Positions 11,526-23,630 of a DNA stretch of 64,000 nucleotides are shown here, one piece after another (the stretch's first letter is position 1; each line of letters starts with the position of its first letter). This stretch comes from Cherax quadricarinatus (lineage: Eukaryota > Arthropoda > Malacostraca > Decapoda > Parastacidae): contig NC_091374.1 in NCBI RefSeq assembly GCF_038502225.1, positions 2,245,550-2,309,549 of the forward strand, given 5' to 3'. Below the pieces are notes generated by a model. That model did no database searches, was not told where the DNA came from, and was given only the letters and a program-made list of their open reading frames with translations. The position numbers were made by a program, and so were the translations under genes.

Positions 11526-11946
11526 TCATTCCCTTACGGTGCCCTGCCCTGTTACTTACCTCTTACGGTGCCCTTGCCTGTCACTTACCTCTTACGGTGC
11601 CCTGGCCTGCCACTTACCTCTTACGGTGCCCTGGCCTGTCAACTACCTCTTACGGTGCCCTGGCCTGCCACTTACCTCTTACGGTGCCCTGGCCTGTCAC
11701 TTACCTCTTACGGTGCCCTGGCCTGTCAACTACCTCTTACGGTGCCCTGGCCTGCCACTTACCTCTTACGGTGCCCTGGCCTGTCACTTACCTCTTACGG
11801 TGCCCTGGCCTGTCAACTACCTCTTACGGTGCCCTGGCCTGCCACTTACCTCTTACGGTGCCCTGGCCTGTCACTTACCTCTTACGGTGCCCTGGCCTGT
11901 CAACTACCTCTTACGGTGCCCTGGCCTGTCACTTACCTCTTACGAG
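11526..11946. repeat. 29-bp array with 87-bp (three-unit) higher-order repeat
   Basis: About 14 copies of a 29-bp unit containing cttacggtgccctggcctg. The following bases cycle gccac, gtcac, gtcaac, so every third unit is most alike. The higher-order period is 87 bp. Since 87 is 29 codons, the plus strand stays open in several frames, which explains the apparent 198-codon frame over this region. Confidence 0.96.
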
Positions 11947-12523
11947 GTCCTGCCCCCTGGGTCCACTTTCGCCGTGGCCAGCTCTAGGGTCAAAGGCTAC
12001 CTCACATTTGCATGTGTGTCGGGAGAAGCCACCAGTGGTAGAGGGTGGTTCCCATACACCGCTTTAGGAATAGGTATGATACGACTCACAAGCCTGTTAC
12101 ATTTCATTAGTTTATTTACACATTTTATAGGCTAAGAGCTGTTATCTTACATCAGGTCGTCTACAGAATAAAGGTGTTATTACACTGCGGGAATACCAGC
12201 AGTATACTGCTACACTGTTCTCTATGGTTGTTACATTGTGTGGACACCAACAGTGTGTTGCTACAGTTACACAGTGACAACAAAATCTGTTTCACTGTCA
12301 TATTCCATCGATCCTCTGGGGTTATAACTTCATATAATAAAAATAAAATTATGTCAAAGAGTGCACCTCACTCTGGTAACTTTCTTCTAACTGTTTCCAT
12401 CTGAGCGTCTGTGACTGACTTGCTGATCCTTTGCATTGCAGTGGATCTCCACCTTCCTGTCCCATTTACACTGAGTACAAGTGTGTTTGTGGCAGTGATA
12501 GGTGACCAGTGTGGTGTGTGGTC

Positions 12524-12568
12524 TGAAGTGGTCAGTCCCTCAGACAGACTGAGGGACTGACCACTTCA
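12524..12568. other. 20-bp perfect hairpin at edge of dispersed repeat
   Basis: The 20 bases at 12524-12543 (gtggtcagtccctcag inside) are the exact reverse complement of 12549-12568, with a 5-base loop. The right arm (gagggactga) begins the same element that carries the hammerhead-like motif downstream, so this looks like an inverted duplication at the element border. Confidence 0.9.
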
Positions 12569-12637
12569 AATACTGTTTCTCCAAGGTTAATGGACTGATT
12601 ACATTATCTTCATCTCAGTCTTACTACTGCTGCCTCT

Positions 12638-12691
12638 GTATTTGACTGAAGAAGCCTACTGTGTGGGTGAAATGTTTCGACAATAAGATAC
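12638..12691 (+). ncRNA. Hammerhead-ribozyme-like motif, good structure
   Basis: CTGAAGA (12646-12652) fits CTGANGA. GCCTAC (12654-12659) and GTGGGT (12663-12668) form stem II with a TGT loop, including two G-U pairs. GAAA is at 12669-12672. Stem I has an inner part TGA (12643-12645) with TCG (12677-12679) and an outer part GTAT (12638-12641) with ATAC (12688-12691), separated by a loop containing CAATAAG. Stem III would be only two base pairs (A-T and T-G, 12672-12675), so activity, if any, might need a dimer. Pairing differs in sequence but not in layout from the copy at 33180. Confidence 0.55.
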
Positions 12692-13488
12692 CCAACTGTT
12701 GCACATGTGTCTTACAGATCGTGAGAAATCTTGCTACAATCCTGTGCACAGCCTATACAGAACCTTCACTAGGCCTGGTCACTGACCGGGCCGCGGCGGG
12801 GGCGGTGACCCCCCTCCAGGTATGCTACCTAACTGGGCGGATCCACCTACCAGGCTCCCTGGTATCTCCAGTCCCTAGAAGAATAGTATATTACTAGTGT
12901 GGGACTATACTCATGCATCTACTCTAGCCCACACCTACATGACATTTTGTGCTAGTCAACATGGCGGTGCTGCTGATCACAGGGAATAAGATCACAAGCT
13001 GAATAAACACAGGAACTTGGCCCTCCAATACCACTACCTCCCTGTAGGATCGGAAGCCCTTGTCTCCTGGGAAAACCATGATATGGGTTTCCTCAGAAAA
13101 TGGGGTTCCAGGCTCACGGAAACCACCTTTCTCTTCCAGCGCCTTAGTGTGGCTATCCAGAGAGGAAACGCCTCCTCCTCCTCCTGATGTATCTTCCCTT
13201 CCCCACCCTTGTTCCAGGAGCTGGAGCTGTGCCACAGCTTAAGTCTTCCATCGTTCACAAGGCTATATACATGGGTGTTGAATTGTATCATTCAAAATGT
13301 ATAGATTTACACGTACTTGCTAGAAGATGGGACCTAACACAGTAGAAAGGCTAGGATAGGTAGCGTGGGAGGCTAGGATAGGTAGCGTGGGAGGCTAGGT
13401 GTAGGGAGGATAGGGAGTGTTGGCACTCTCACCGGAAAAGGTCGATCAAGGGCCACGCGACCTACCCATTGTAGACTACATCTGGCAC

Positions 13489-14352
13489 TACAGTGCCAGG
13501 CACTGTTGATACAGTGCCAGTCACTGTTGATACAGTGCCAGTCACTGGTGATACAGTGCCAGTCATTGTTGATACAGTGCCAGTCACTGCTGATAGTGCC
13601 AGTCATTGTTGATACAGTGCCAGTCACTGCTGGTACAGTGCTAGTCACTGCTGATACAGTGCCAGTCACTGGTGATACAGTGCCAGTCATTGTTGATGCA
13701 GTGCCAGTCACTGCTGATACAGTGCCAGTCATTGTTGATACAGTGCCAGCCACTGCTGATACAGTGCCAGTCACTGGTGATACAGTGCCAGTCATTGTTG
13801 ATACAGTGCCAGTCACTGCTGATACAGTGCCAGTCATTGTTGATACAGTGCCAGTCACTGCTGATACAGTGCCAGTCACTGCTGATACAGTGCCAGTCAT
13901 TGTTGATACAGTGCCAGTCACTGCTGATACAGTGCCAGTCACTGCTGATACAGTGCCAGTCACTGCTGATACAGTGCCAGTCACTGGTGATACAGTGCCA
14001 GTCATTGTTGATACAGTGCCAGTCATTGTTGATACAGTGCCAGTCACTGCTGATATAGTGCCAGTCACTGCTGATACAGTGCCAGTCACTGCTGATACAG
14101 TGCCAGTCACTGCTGATATAGTGCCAGTCACTGCTGATACAGTGCCAGTCACTGCTGATACAGTGCCAGTCACTGCTGATACAGTGCCAGTCACTGGTGA
14201 TACAGTGCCAGTCATTGTTGATACAGTGCCAGTCACTGCTGATACAGTGCCAGTCACTGCTGATATAGTGCCAGTCACTGCTGATACAGTGCCAGTCACT
14301 GCTGATACAGTGCCAGTCACTGCTGATACAGTGCCAGTCACTGTTGATACAG
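13489..14352. repeat. 21-bp minisatellite array
   Basis: About 41 copies of a 21-bp unit made of gtgccagtca followed by ctgctgataca, with ctgg, attgtt and atagtg variants. Two units near 13590 and 13496 are irregular. The period is 7 codons, so both strands stay open for about 300 codons (VTADTVP-like on plus, VTGTVSA-like on minus). Openness on both strands is a property of the unit and no ATG-led gene structure is evident. Confidence 0.97.
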
Positions 14353-14431
14353 TTACTGACATATACAATTGTCTTACTGATATGGTTGGTTGATAAGGTT
14401 TAAAGTCTATCTACTACACGAGGGTCATTAA

Positions 14432-14581
14432 GGCTGGACGTCACCTGTCCACGACACGTCTAGCTGGACGTCACCTGTCCACGACACGTCTAGCTGGACG
14501 TCACCTGTCCACGACACGTCTAGCTGGACGTCACCTGTCCACGACACGTCTAGCTGGACGTCACCTGTCCACGACACGTCT
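14432..14581. repeat. 30-bp array, five perfect copies
   Basis: Five identical 30-bp units with the core ctggacgtcacctgtcc then acgacacgtct. Complete identity indicates a very recent expansion. Confidence 0.97.
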
Positions 14582-15138
14582 AAACACTAAAAACCTGATT
14601 AACGTAAACTATCTGTGTATATAGAGACATACACCTACGTATACTGACATACACAAACCTCCAGCAGATATACATCAAGAAATGCGTTTCAAAGTGTATG
14701 GAGAGATGAATGTATTGTGTATTTTCCTGGTGTAAAAAATAAAATGATATACATTATTAACGTATTTTATTCAGCATATCTATTTATCCTTGATAGATTT
14801 TGTATTTTATTTGATTGATCTTTTATCTATCCTTGATAGACCTTGTATCTATCCTTAATAGACTATATATCTTCCTTGATACACCATATATATCTTGTCT
14901 TACCTCCCTCATATATTCGACCTGAGGACATTCAAAGACAGATTTTTCGAAATATTTTTTGGAAAAACCCTGTGTATTTATTTTTATCCCTTCTTATACA
15001 GGTAATCCTTGTTGATTAAGGCAGCCGAGTCTTTCATCTGAGCTATATTCCAACCCAACATTACTCTACCTAATTATTATCCAGTTTAAATGATAATTTA
15101 GTGAAATTGGATTGTGATGTTTATTCTGTTTGTTTTTG
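14582..15138. other. AT-rich spacer with degenerate repeat
   Basis: No gene recognised. Between about 14774 and 14900 a loose repeat of tatctatccttgataga occurs about five times with many changes. The remainder is AT-rich low-copy sequence. Confidence 0.6.
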
Positions 15139-16484
15139 GGTACGTATGACTGGTGTGTATGACTGGTGTGTATGACTGGTATGTATGACTGGTGTGTATG
15201 ACTGGTGTGTATGACTGGTGTGTATGACTGGTACGTATGACTGGTGTGTATGACTGGTACGTATGACTGGTGTGTATGACTGGTGTGTATGACTGGTGTG
15301 TATGACTGGTACGTATGACTGGTGTGTATGACTGGTACGTATGACTGGTGTGTATAACTGGTACGTATGACTGGTATGTGTGACTGGTATGTGTGACTGG
15401 TGTGTATGACTGGTACGTATGACTGGTGTGTATGACTGGTACGTATGACTGGTGTGTATGACTGGTACGTATGACTGGTGTGTATGACTGGTACGTATGA
15501 CTGGTGTGTATGACTGGTGTGTGTGACTGGTGTGTATGACTGGTGTGTATGACTGGTACGTATGACTGGTGTGTATGACTGGTACGTATGACTGGTGTGT
15601 ATGACTGGTGTGTATGACTGGTACGTATGACTGGTGTGTATGACTGGTACGTATGAGTGGTGTGTATGACTGGTACGTATGACTGGTGTGTATGACTGGT
15701 ACGTATGACTGGTGTGTATGACTGGTACGTATGACTGGTACGTATGACTGATACGTATGACTGGTACGTATGACTGGTACGTATGACTGGTACGTATGAC
15801 TGGTGTGTATGACTGGTGTGTATGACTGGTACGTATGACTGGTATGTGTGACTGGTATGTGTGACTGGTATGTGTGACTGGTGTGTATGACTGGTACGTA
15901 TGACTGGTGTGTATGACTGGTGTGTATGACTGGTACGTATGACTGGTACGTATGACTGGTGTGTATGACTGGTACGTATGACTGGTGTGTATGACTGGTG
16001 TGTATGACTGGTACGTATGACTGGTGTGTATGACTGGTGTGTATGACTGGTATGTGTGACTGGTATGTGTGACTGGTATGTGTGACTGGTATGTGTGACT
16101 GGTATGTGTGACTGGTATGTGTGACTGGTACGTGTGACTGGTATGTGTGACTGGTATGTGTGACTGGTGTGTATGACTGGTGTGTATGACTGGTACGTAT
16201 GACTGGTATGTGTGACTGGTATGTGTGACTGGTACGTATGACTGGTATGTGTGACTGGTACGTATGACTGGTATGTGTGATTGGTATGTGTGACTGGTAC
16301 GTATGACTGGTATGTGTGACTGGTACGTATGACTGGTATGTGTGATTGGTACGTGTGACTGGTACGTATGACTGGTATGTGTGACTGGTACGTATGACTG
16401 GTATGTGTGACTGGTATGTGTGACTGGTGTGTACGACTGGTATGTATGACTGCTACGTGTGACTGGTACGTATGACTGGTGACT
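15139..16484. repeat. 13-bp minisatellite array
   Basis: About 103 copies of a 13-bp unit tgactggtacgta, with gtgta and atgtg as the other common endings. The left two thirds mix acgta and gtgta; from about 16035 rightwards atgtg dominates. The long minus-strand frame (13-residue repeat rich in S, H, T, Q, Y) arises because no frame of the unit contains a stop. Confidence 0.97.
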
Positions 16485-16542
16485 GAGGCTGTGTCCTCCT
16501 GGCTAGTGATGTAAACAGTGATCATTTTACACGTGACTGTGA

Positions 16543-19500
16543 GTGCTTCACTGCATGCTGGGATGGTCAGGGATGAGGCTAGGCAGACACTGCTTCACTG
16601 CATGCTGGGGGGTGGTCAGGGATGAGGCTAGGCAGACACTGCTTCACTGCATGCTGAGGGGTGGTCAGGGATGAGGCTAGGCAGACACTGCTTCACTGCA
16701 TGCTGGGATGGTCAGGGATGAGGCTAGGCAGACACTGCTTCACTGCATGTTGGGAGGTGGTCAGGGATGAGGCTAGGCAGACACTGCTTCACTGCATGCT
16801 GAGGGGTGGTCAGGGATGAGGCTAGGCAGACACTGCTTCACTGAATGCTGGGGGGTGGTCAGGGATGAGGCTAGGCAGACACTGCTTCACTGCATGCTGG
16901 GGGTGGTCAGGGATGAGGCTAGGCAGACACTGCTTCACTGCATGCTGGGGGGTCAGGAATGAGGCTAGGCAGACACTGCTTCACTGCATGCTGGGGGGTG
17001 GTCAGGGATGAGGCTAGGCAGACACTGCTTCACTGCATGCTGGGGGTCAGGGATGAGGCTAGGCAGACACTGCTTCACTGCATGCTGGGGGTGGTCAGGG
17101 ATGAGGCTAGGCAGTCACTGCTTCACTGCATGCTGGGGGTGGTCAGGGATGAGGCTACGCAGACACTGCTTCACTGCATGCTGGGGGTGGTCAGGGATGA
17201 GGCTAGGCAGACACTGCTTCACTGCATGCTGGGTGGTCTGGGATGAGGCTAGGCAGACACTGCTTCACTGCATGCTGGGGGGTCAGGGATGAGGCTAGGC
17301 AGACACTGTTTCACTGCATGCTGGGGGGTCAGGGATGAGGCTAGGCAGACACTGCTTCACTGCATGCTGGGGTGGTCAGGGATGAGGCTAGGCAGACACT
17401 GCTTCACTGCATGCTGGGGGGGGTCAGGGATGAGGCTAGGCAGACACTCTTCACTGCATGCTGGGGGGGTCAGGGATGAGGCTAGGCAGACACTGCTTCA
17501 CTGCATACTGGGGTGGTCAGGGATGAGGCTAGGCAGACACTGCTTCACTGCATGCTGGGGGTTCAGGGATGAGGCTAGGCAGACACTGCTTCACTGCATG
17601 CTGGGGTGGTCAGGGATGAGGCTAGGCAGACACTGCTTCACTGCATGCTGGGGGTGGTCAGGGATGAGGCTAGGCAGACACTGCTTCACTGCATGCTGGG
17701 GGGTCAGAAATGAGGCTAGGCAGACACTGCTTCACTGCATGCTGGGTGGTCTGGGATGAGGCTAGGCAGACACTGCTTCACTGCATGCTGGGGGGGTCTG
17801 GGAAGGCTAGGCAGACACTTTCACTGTATGCTGGGGGGGTGGTCTGGGATGAGGCTAGGCAGATACTGCTTCACTGCATGCTGGGGGGGTGGTCTGGGAT
17901 GAGGCTAGGCAGACACTGCTTCACTGCATGCTGGTGGGTCAGGGATGAGGCTAGGCAGACACTGCTTCACTGTATGCTGGGGGGTCTGGGATGAGGCTAG
18001 GCAGACACTGCTTCACTGCATGCTGGGGGGTCTGGGATGAGGCTAGGCAGACACTGCTTCACTGTATGCTGGGGGGGTCTGGAGTGAGGCTAGGCAGACA
18101 CTGCTTCACTGCATGCTGGGGGGTCGGGGATGAGGCTAGGCAGACACTGCTTCACTGCATGCTGGGGGGTCAGGGATGAGGCTAGGCAGGCACTGCTTCA
18201 CTGCATGCTGGGGGGGGATCAGGAATGAGGCTAGGTAGACACTGCTTCACTGCATGCTGGGGGGGGTCAGGGATGAGGCTAGGCAGGCACTGCTTCACTG
18301 CATGCTGGGGGGTCAGGGATGAGGCTAGGCAGACACTGCTTCACTGCATGCTGGGGTGGTCAGGGATGAGGCTAGGCAGACACTGCTTCACTGCATGCTG
18401 GGGGGTCAGGGATGAGGCTAGGCAGACACTGCTTCACTGCATGCTGGGGGGTCAGGGATGAGGCTAGGCAGACTCTGCTTCACTGTATGCTGGGGGGTCA
18501 GGGATGAGGCTAGGCAGACACTGCTTCACTGTATGCTGGGGGTTCAGGGATGAGGCTAGGCAGACACTGCTTCACTGCATGCTGGGGGGGTCAGGGATGA
18601 GGCTAGGCAGACACTGCTTCACTGCATGCTGGGGGGTCAGGGATGAGGCTAGGCAGACACTGCTTCACTGCATGCTGGGGGGGTCAGGGATGAGGCTAGG
18701 CAGGCACTGCTTCACTGCATGCTGGGGGGTCAGGAATGAGGCTAGGCAGACACTGCTTCACTGCATGCTGGGGGGGGTCAGGGATGAGGCTAGGCAGACA
18801 CTGCTTCACTGCATGCTGGGGGGTCAGGGATGAGGCTAGGCAGACACTGCTTCACTGTATGCTGGGGGTTCAGGGATGAGGCTAGGCAGACACTGCTTCA
18901 CTGCATGCTGGGGGGTCAGGGATGAGGCTAGGCAGGCACTGCTTCACTGCATGCTGGGGGGTCAGGAATGAGGCTAGGTAGACACTGCTTCACTGCATGC
19001 TGGGGGGGGTCAGGGATGAGGCTAGGCAGACACTGCTTCACTGCATGCTGGGGGGTCAGGGATGAGGCTAGGCAGACACTGCTTCACTGCATGCTGGGGT
19101 GGTCAGGGATGAGGCTAGGCAGACACTGCTTCACTGCATGCTGGGGGGTCAGGGATGAGGCTAGGCAGACACTGCTTCACTGCATGCTGGGGGGTCAGGG
19201 ATGAGGCTAGGCAGACTCTGCTTCACTGTATGCTGGGGGGTCAGGGATGAGGCTAGGCAGACACTGCTTCACTGTATGCTGGGGGTTCAGGGATGAGGCT
19301 AGGCAGACACTGCTTCACTGCATGCTGGGGGGGTCAGGGATGAGGCTAGGCAGACACTGCTTCACTGCATGCTGGGTGGTCTGGGATGAGGCTAGGCAGA
19401 CACTGCTTCACTGCATGCTGGGGGGGTCTGGGAAGGCTATGGAGACACTTTCACTGTATGCTGGGGGGGTGGTCTGGGATGAGGCTAGGCAGACACTGCT

Positions 19501-22409
19501 TCACTGCATGCTGGGGGGGTGGTCTGGGATGAGGCTAGGCAGACACTGCTTCACTGCATGCTGGTGGGTCAGTGATGAGGCTAGGCAGACACTGCTTCAC
19601 TGTATCCTGGGGGGTCTGGGATGAGGCTAGGCAGACACTGCTTCACTGCATGCTGGGGGGTCTGGGATGAGGCTAGGCAGACACTGCTTCACTGTATGCT
19701 GGGGGGGGTCTGGAGTGAGGCTAGGCAGACACTGCTTCACTGCATGCTGGGGGGTCGGGGATGAGGCTAGGCAGACACTGCTTCACTGCATGCTGGGGGG
19801 TCAGGGATGAGGCTAGGCAGGCACTGCTTCACTGCATGCTGTGGGGTCAGGAATGAGGCTAGGTAGACACTGCTTCACTGCATGCTGGGGGGTCAGTGAT
19901 GAGGCTAGGCAGACACTGCTTCACTGTATGCTGGGGGGCGTGGTCAGGGATGAGGCTAGGCAGACACTGCTTCACTGCATGCTGGGGGATCAGGGATGAG
20001 GCTAGGCAGACACTGCTTCACTGTATGCTGGGGGGGTGGTCTGGGATGAGGCTAGGCAGACACTGCTTCAATGCATGCTGGGGGGTCTGGGATGAGGCTA
20101 GGCAGACACTGCTTCAATGCATGCTGGGGGGTCAGTGATGAGGCTAGGCAGACACTGCTTCACTGTCTGCTGGGGGGCGTGGTCTGGGATGAGGCTAGGC
20201 AGACACTGCTTCACTGCATGCTGGGGGGTCAGGGATGAGGCTAGGCAGACACTGCTTCACTGTATGCTGGGGGGTCAGGGATGAGGCTAGGCAGACACTG
20301 CTTCACTGTATGCTGGGGGTTCAGGGATGAGGCTAGGCAGACACTGCTTCACTGCATGCTGGGGGGGGTCAGGGATGAGGCTAGGCAGACACTGCTTCAC
20401 TGCATGCTGGGGGGTCAGGGATGAGGCTACGCAGACACTGCTTCACTGCATGCTGGGGGGTGGTCAGGGATGAGGCTAGGCAGACACTGCTTCACTGCAT
20501 GCTGGGGTGGTCAGGGATGAGGCTAGGCAGACACTGCTTCACTGCATACTGGGGTGGTCAGGGATGAGGCTAGGCAGACACAGCTTCACTGCATGCTGGG
20601 GGGTCAGGGATGAGGCTAGGCAGACACTGCTTCAATGCATGCTGGGGGGTCAGAGATGAGGCTAGGCAGACACTGCTTCACTGTCTGCTGGGGGGCGTGG
20701 TCTGGGATGAGGCTAGGCAGACACTGCTTCACTGCATGCTGGGGGGTCAGGGATGAGGCTAGGCAGACACTGCTTCACTGTATGCTGGGGGGTCAGGGAT
20801 GAGGCTAGGCAGACACTGCTTCACTGTATGCTGGGGGTTCAGGGATGAGGCTAGGCAGACACTGCTTCACTGCATGCTGGGGGGGTCAGGGATGAGGCTA
20901 GGCAGACACTGCTTCACTGCATGCTGGGGGGTCAGGGATGAGGCTAGGCAGACACTGCTTCACTGCATGCTGGGGTGGTCAGGGATGAGGCTAGGCAGAC
21001 ACTGCTTCACTGCATGCTGGGGGGTCAGGGATGAGGCTAGGCAGACACTGCTTCACTGCATGCTGGGGGGTCAGGGATGAGGCTAGGCAGACACTGCTTC
21101 ACTGTATGCTGGGGGGTCAGGGATGAGGCTAGGCAGACACTGCTTCACTGTATGCTGGGGGTTCAGGGATGAGGCTAGGCAGACACTGCTTCACTGCATG
21201 CTGGGGGGGTCAGGGATGAGGCTAGGCAGACACTGCTTCACTGCATGCTGGGGGGTCAGGGATGAGGCTAGGCAGACACTGCTTCACTGCATGCTGGGGT
21301 GGTCAGGGATGAGGCTAGGCAGACACTGCTTCACTGCATGCTGGGGGGTCAGGGATGAGGCTAGGCAGACACTGCTTCACTGCATGCTGGGGTGGTCAGG
21401 GATGAGGCTAGGCAGTCACTGCTTCACTGCATGCTGGGGGGTCAGGGATGAGGCTAGGCAGACACTGCTTCACTGCATGCTGGGGTGGTCAGGGATGAGG
21501 CTAGGCAGACACTGCTTCACTGCATGCTGGGGGTCAGGGATGAGGCTAGGCAGACACTGCTTCACTGCATGCTGGGGTGGTCAGGGATGAGGCTAGGCAG
21601 TCACTGCTTCACTGCATGCTGGGGGGTCAGGGATGAGGCTAGGCAGACACTGCTTCACTGCATGCTGGGGTGGTCAGGGATGAGGCTAGGCAGACACTGC
21701 TTCACTGCATGCTGGGGGTCAGGGATGAGGCTAGGCAGACACTGCTTCACTGCATGCTGGGGTGGTCAGGGATGAGGCTAGGCAGACACTGCTTCACTGC
21801 ATGCTGGGGGGTCAGGGATGAGGCTAGGCAGACACTGCTTCACTGCATGCTGGGGTGGTCAGGGATGAGGCTAGGCAGACACTGCTTCACTGCATGCTCC
21901 GGGGTCAGGGATGAGGCTAGGCAGACACTGCTTCACTGCATGCTGGGGGTGGTCAGGGATGAGGCTAGGCAGACACTGCTTCACTGCATGCTGGGGGGTC
22001 AGGGATGAGGCTAGGCAGACACTGCTTCACTGTATGCTGGGGTGGTCAGGGATGAGGCTAGGCAGACACTGCTTCACTGCATGCTGGGGGGTCAGGGATG
22101 AGGCTAGGCAGACACTGCTTCACTGCATGCTGGGGGGTCAGGGATGAGGCTAGGCAGACACTGCTTCACTGCATGCTGGGGTGGTCAGGGATGAGGCTAG
22201 GCAGACACTGCTTCACTGCATGCTGGGGTGGTCAGGGATGAGGCTAGGCAGACACTGCTTCACTGCATGCTGGGGGTGGTCAGGGATGAGGCTAGGCAGA
22301 CACTGCTTCACTGCATGCTGGGGTGGTCAGGGATGAGGCTAGGCAGACACTGCTTCACTGCATGCTGGGGTGGTCAGGGATGAGGCTAGGCAGACACTGC
22401 TTCACTGCA
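16543..22409. repeat. Large 46-50-bp minisatellite array
   Basis: About 125 units over 5.9 kb. The constant part is gatgaggctaggcagacac followed by tgcttcactgcatgctg. Units differ mainly in the length of a G run (4-8) and in an optional tggtc, so unit length varies from about 44 to 50 bp. Rare variants (ggcaggcac, tgtatgctg, ggcgtggtc and a shortened tctgggaaggctagg form at about 17798 and 19427) serve as landmarks for internal duplications. The G-run differences shift the frame, giving many short plus-strand frames that are not genes. Confidence 0.98.
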
Positions 22410-22740
22410 GACATTCTTATTCTGACATTTTTTTAATTATTTTGTTACAAAATGACACTGAAAAATAGTAGTGGTTGCAGGGGTCGAGTCATAGCTCCTG
22501 GCCCCCATCTCTTCACTGGTGGCTACTAGTTCCACTCTCTCCCTGCTCCATGAACATTGTCATAGCTCTTCTTAAAGCTACGTATGGACCCTGCCTCCAC
22601 AACATCAGTGTGTGTATGATCATACAGAGAGACAGGTCAGAGGGACACCTCACTCCTTCAAGAGCACTTTATTTGACTGACACACTCACTGATGCTCTCT
22701 CAGATAATAACTCCTGAAGATATGACTGGAAGGAGAGAGA
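22410..22740. other. Spacer holding a LINE 3'-end fragment
   Basis: Low-copy sequence between the 47-bp-type array and the trinucleotide tract. Apart from the LINE fragment at 22473-22605 nothing is recognised. Confidence 0.6.
22473..22605 (-). pseudogene. LINE reverse transcriptase C-terminal fragment (3' end only)
   Basis: The minus strand reads VVEAGSIRSFKK and then HGAGRE, matching the tail of the fuller copy at 23631-23984 (VVEAGTIHSFK, HGAGKE). It then meets stops. Only about 45 codons remain, so it is a 5'-truncated and decayed copy. It ends at the same point as the other copies (cccctgcaacca). Confidence 0.7.
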
Positions 22741-22744
22741 AACG

Positions 22745-23175
22745 GTGATTGTACTAGCGACAGTGGTAGTAGTAGCAGCAGCGGTAGTAGTAGCAACAGC
22801 AGCAGCAGTAGTAGTGGTAGTAGTAACAGTAGTAGTAGTAGTAGTAGTAGCAGTAGTGGTAGTAGTAGCAACAGCAGCAGTAGTAGTAGTGGTAGTAGTA
22901 GTAGTAGTAGCAGTAGCAGCAGCGGTAGTAGTAGCAACAGCAGCAGTAGTAGTAGTAGTAGTAGTAGTAGCAGCAGCGGTAGTAGTAGCAACAGCAGCAG
23001 TAGTAGTAGTGGTAGTAGTAACAGTAGTAGTAGTAGTAGTAGTAGCAACAGCAGCAGCAGTAGTAGTAGTAGTAGCAGCAGTAGTAGTAGTAGTAGCAGT
23101 AGTAGTAGCAGCAGCAGCAGTAGTAGTAGTAGTAGCAGTAGTAGTAGTAGTAACAGCAGCGGTAGTAGTAGCAAC

Positions 23176-23218
<43 letters not shown>

Positions 23219-23219
23219 A
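22745..23219. repeat. Long compound AGT/AGC trinucleotide microsatellite
   Basis: About 475 bp of (AGT)n, (AGC)n and AAC/GGT triplets with strict 3-base phase. All frames on both strands are therefore open (poly-V/A/S or poly-L/Y/C), which is meaningless as coding evidence. Confidence 0.97.
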
Positions 23220-23285
23220 TTTAAGGAACAGTAGTAATAATTGTTGTAGCGTCGTAATAGTAATATTAGTAATATCTGTAGTAGC

Positions 23286-23337
<52 letters not shown>
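23286..23337. repeat. (CA)n dinucleotide microsatellite
   Basis: About 26 uninterrupted AC repeats. Confidence 0.98.
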
Positions 23338-23340
<3 letters not shown>

Positions 23341-23359
23341 TTTATTCCCTTGTAACTAT

Positions 23360-23462
23360 CCTAGTCTCTCCCCTCTCTCTTTCTCCACTCTCCCACTCCC
23401 TGTCTCCCCTCTCCCCCTCCCTCTCTCCCCTCCCTCTCTCCCCTCCCTCTCTCCCCTCTCCA
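23360..23462. repeat. CT-rich pyrimidine tract
   Basis: Imperfect repeats of ctctcccctccct, almost pure pyrimidine on the plus strand. Confidence 0.9.
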
Positions 23463-23630
23463 CTAATGACTCCCACTCTAGCAAATTGAAGATTCAGATT
23501 ACTTAAAAGGATTCACATATACAGGTTAACTCAGAGTGACTAGTGTCACGCGTATATTTGGAACGTTTCTCCTCTGCTGGGCGAAACATTGATTAATGTG
23601 TGTGTGTGTGTGTACCCATATGTTTGTTTT

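Larger units (their letters stand above)
11947..13488. other. Low-copy spacer with hammerhead-bearing repeat and other dispersed fragments
   Basis: No gene recognised. It contains the hairpin and repeat at 12524-12712, a GC-rich fragment at about 12760-12830 (ggccgcggcgggggcgg) that resembles another decapod dispersed repeat, and a (CTC)n-like run at 13167-13185. Confidence 0.55.

Noticed and set aside
13373..14393. Frames of about 300 codons on both strands (VTADTVP, VTGTVSA)
   Set aside because: Explained by the 21-bp unit (seven codons).
16543..22409. CRISPR-like array of direct repeats
   Set aside because: Repeats are contiguous with no unique spacers, and the context is eukaryotic; a minisatellite.
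23560..23600. Additional hammerhead-like site (aacgtttctcc...ggcgaaacatt)
   Set aside because: Contains GAAAC words on both strands but no CTGANGA box or stem II of adequate length.
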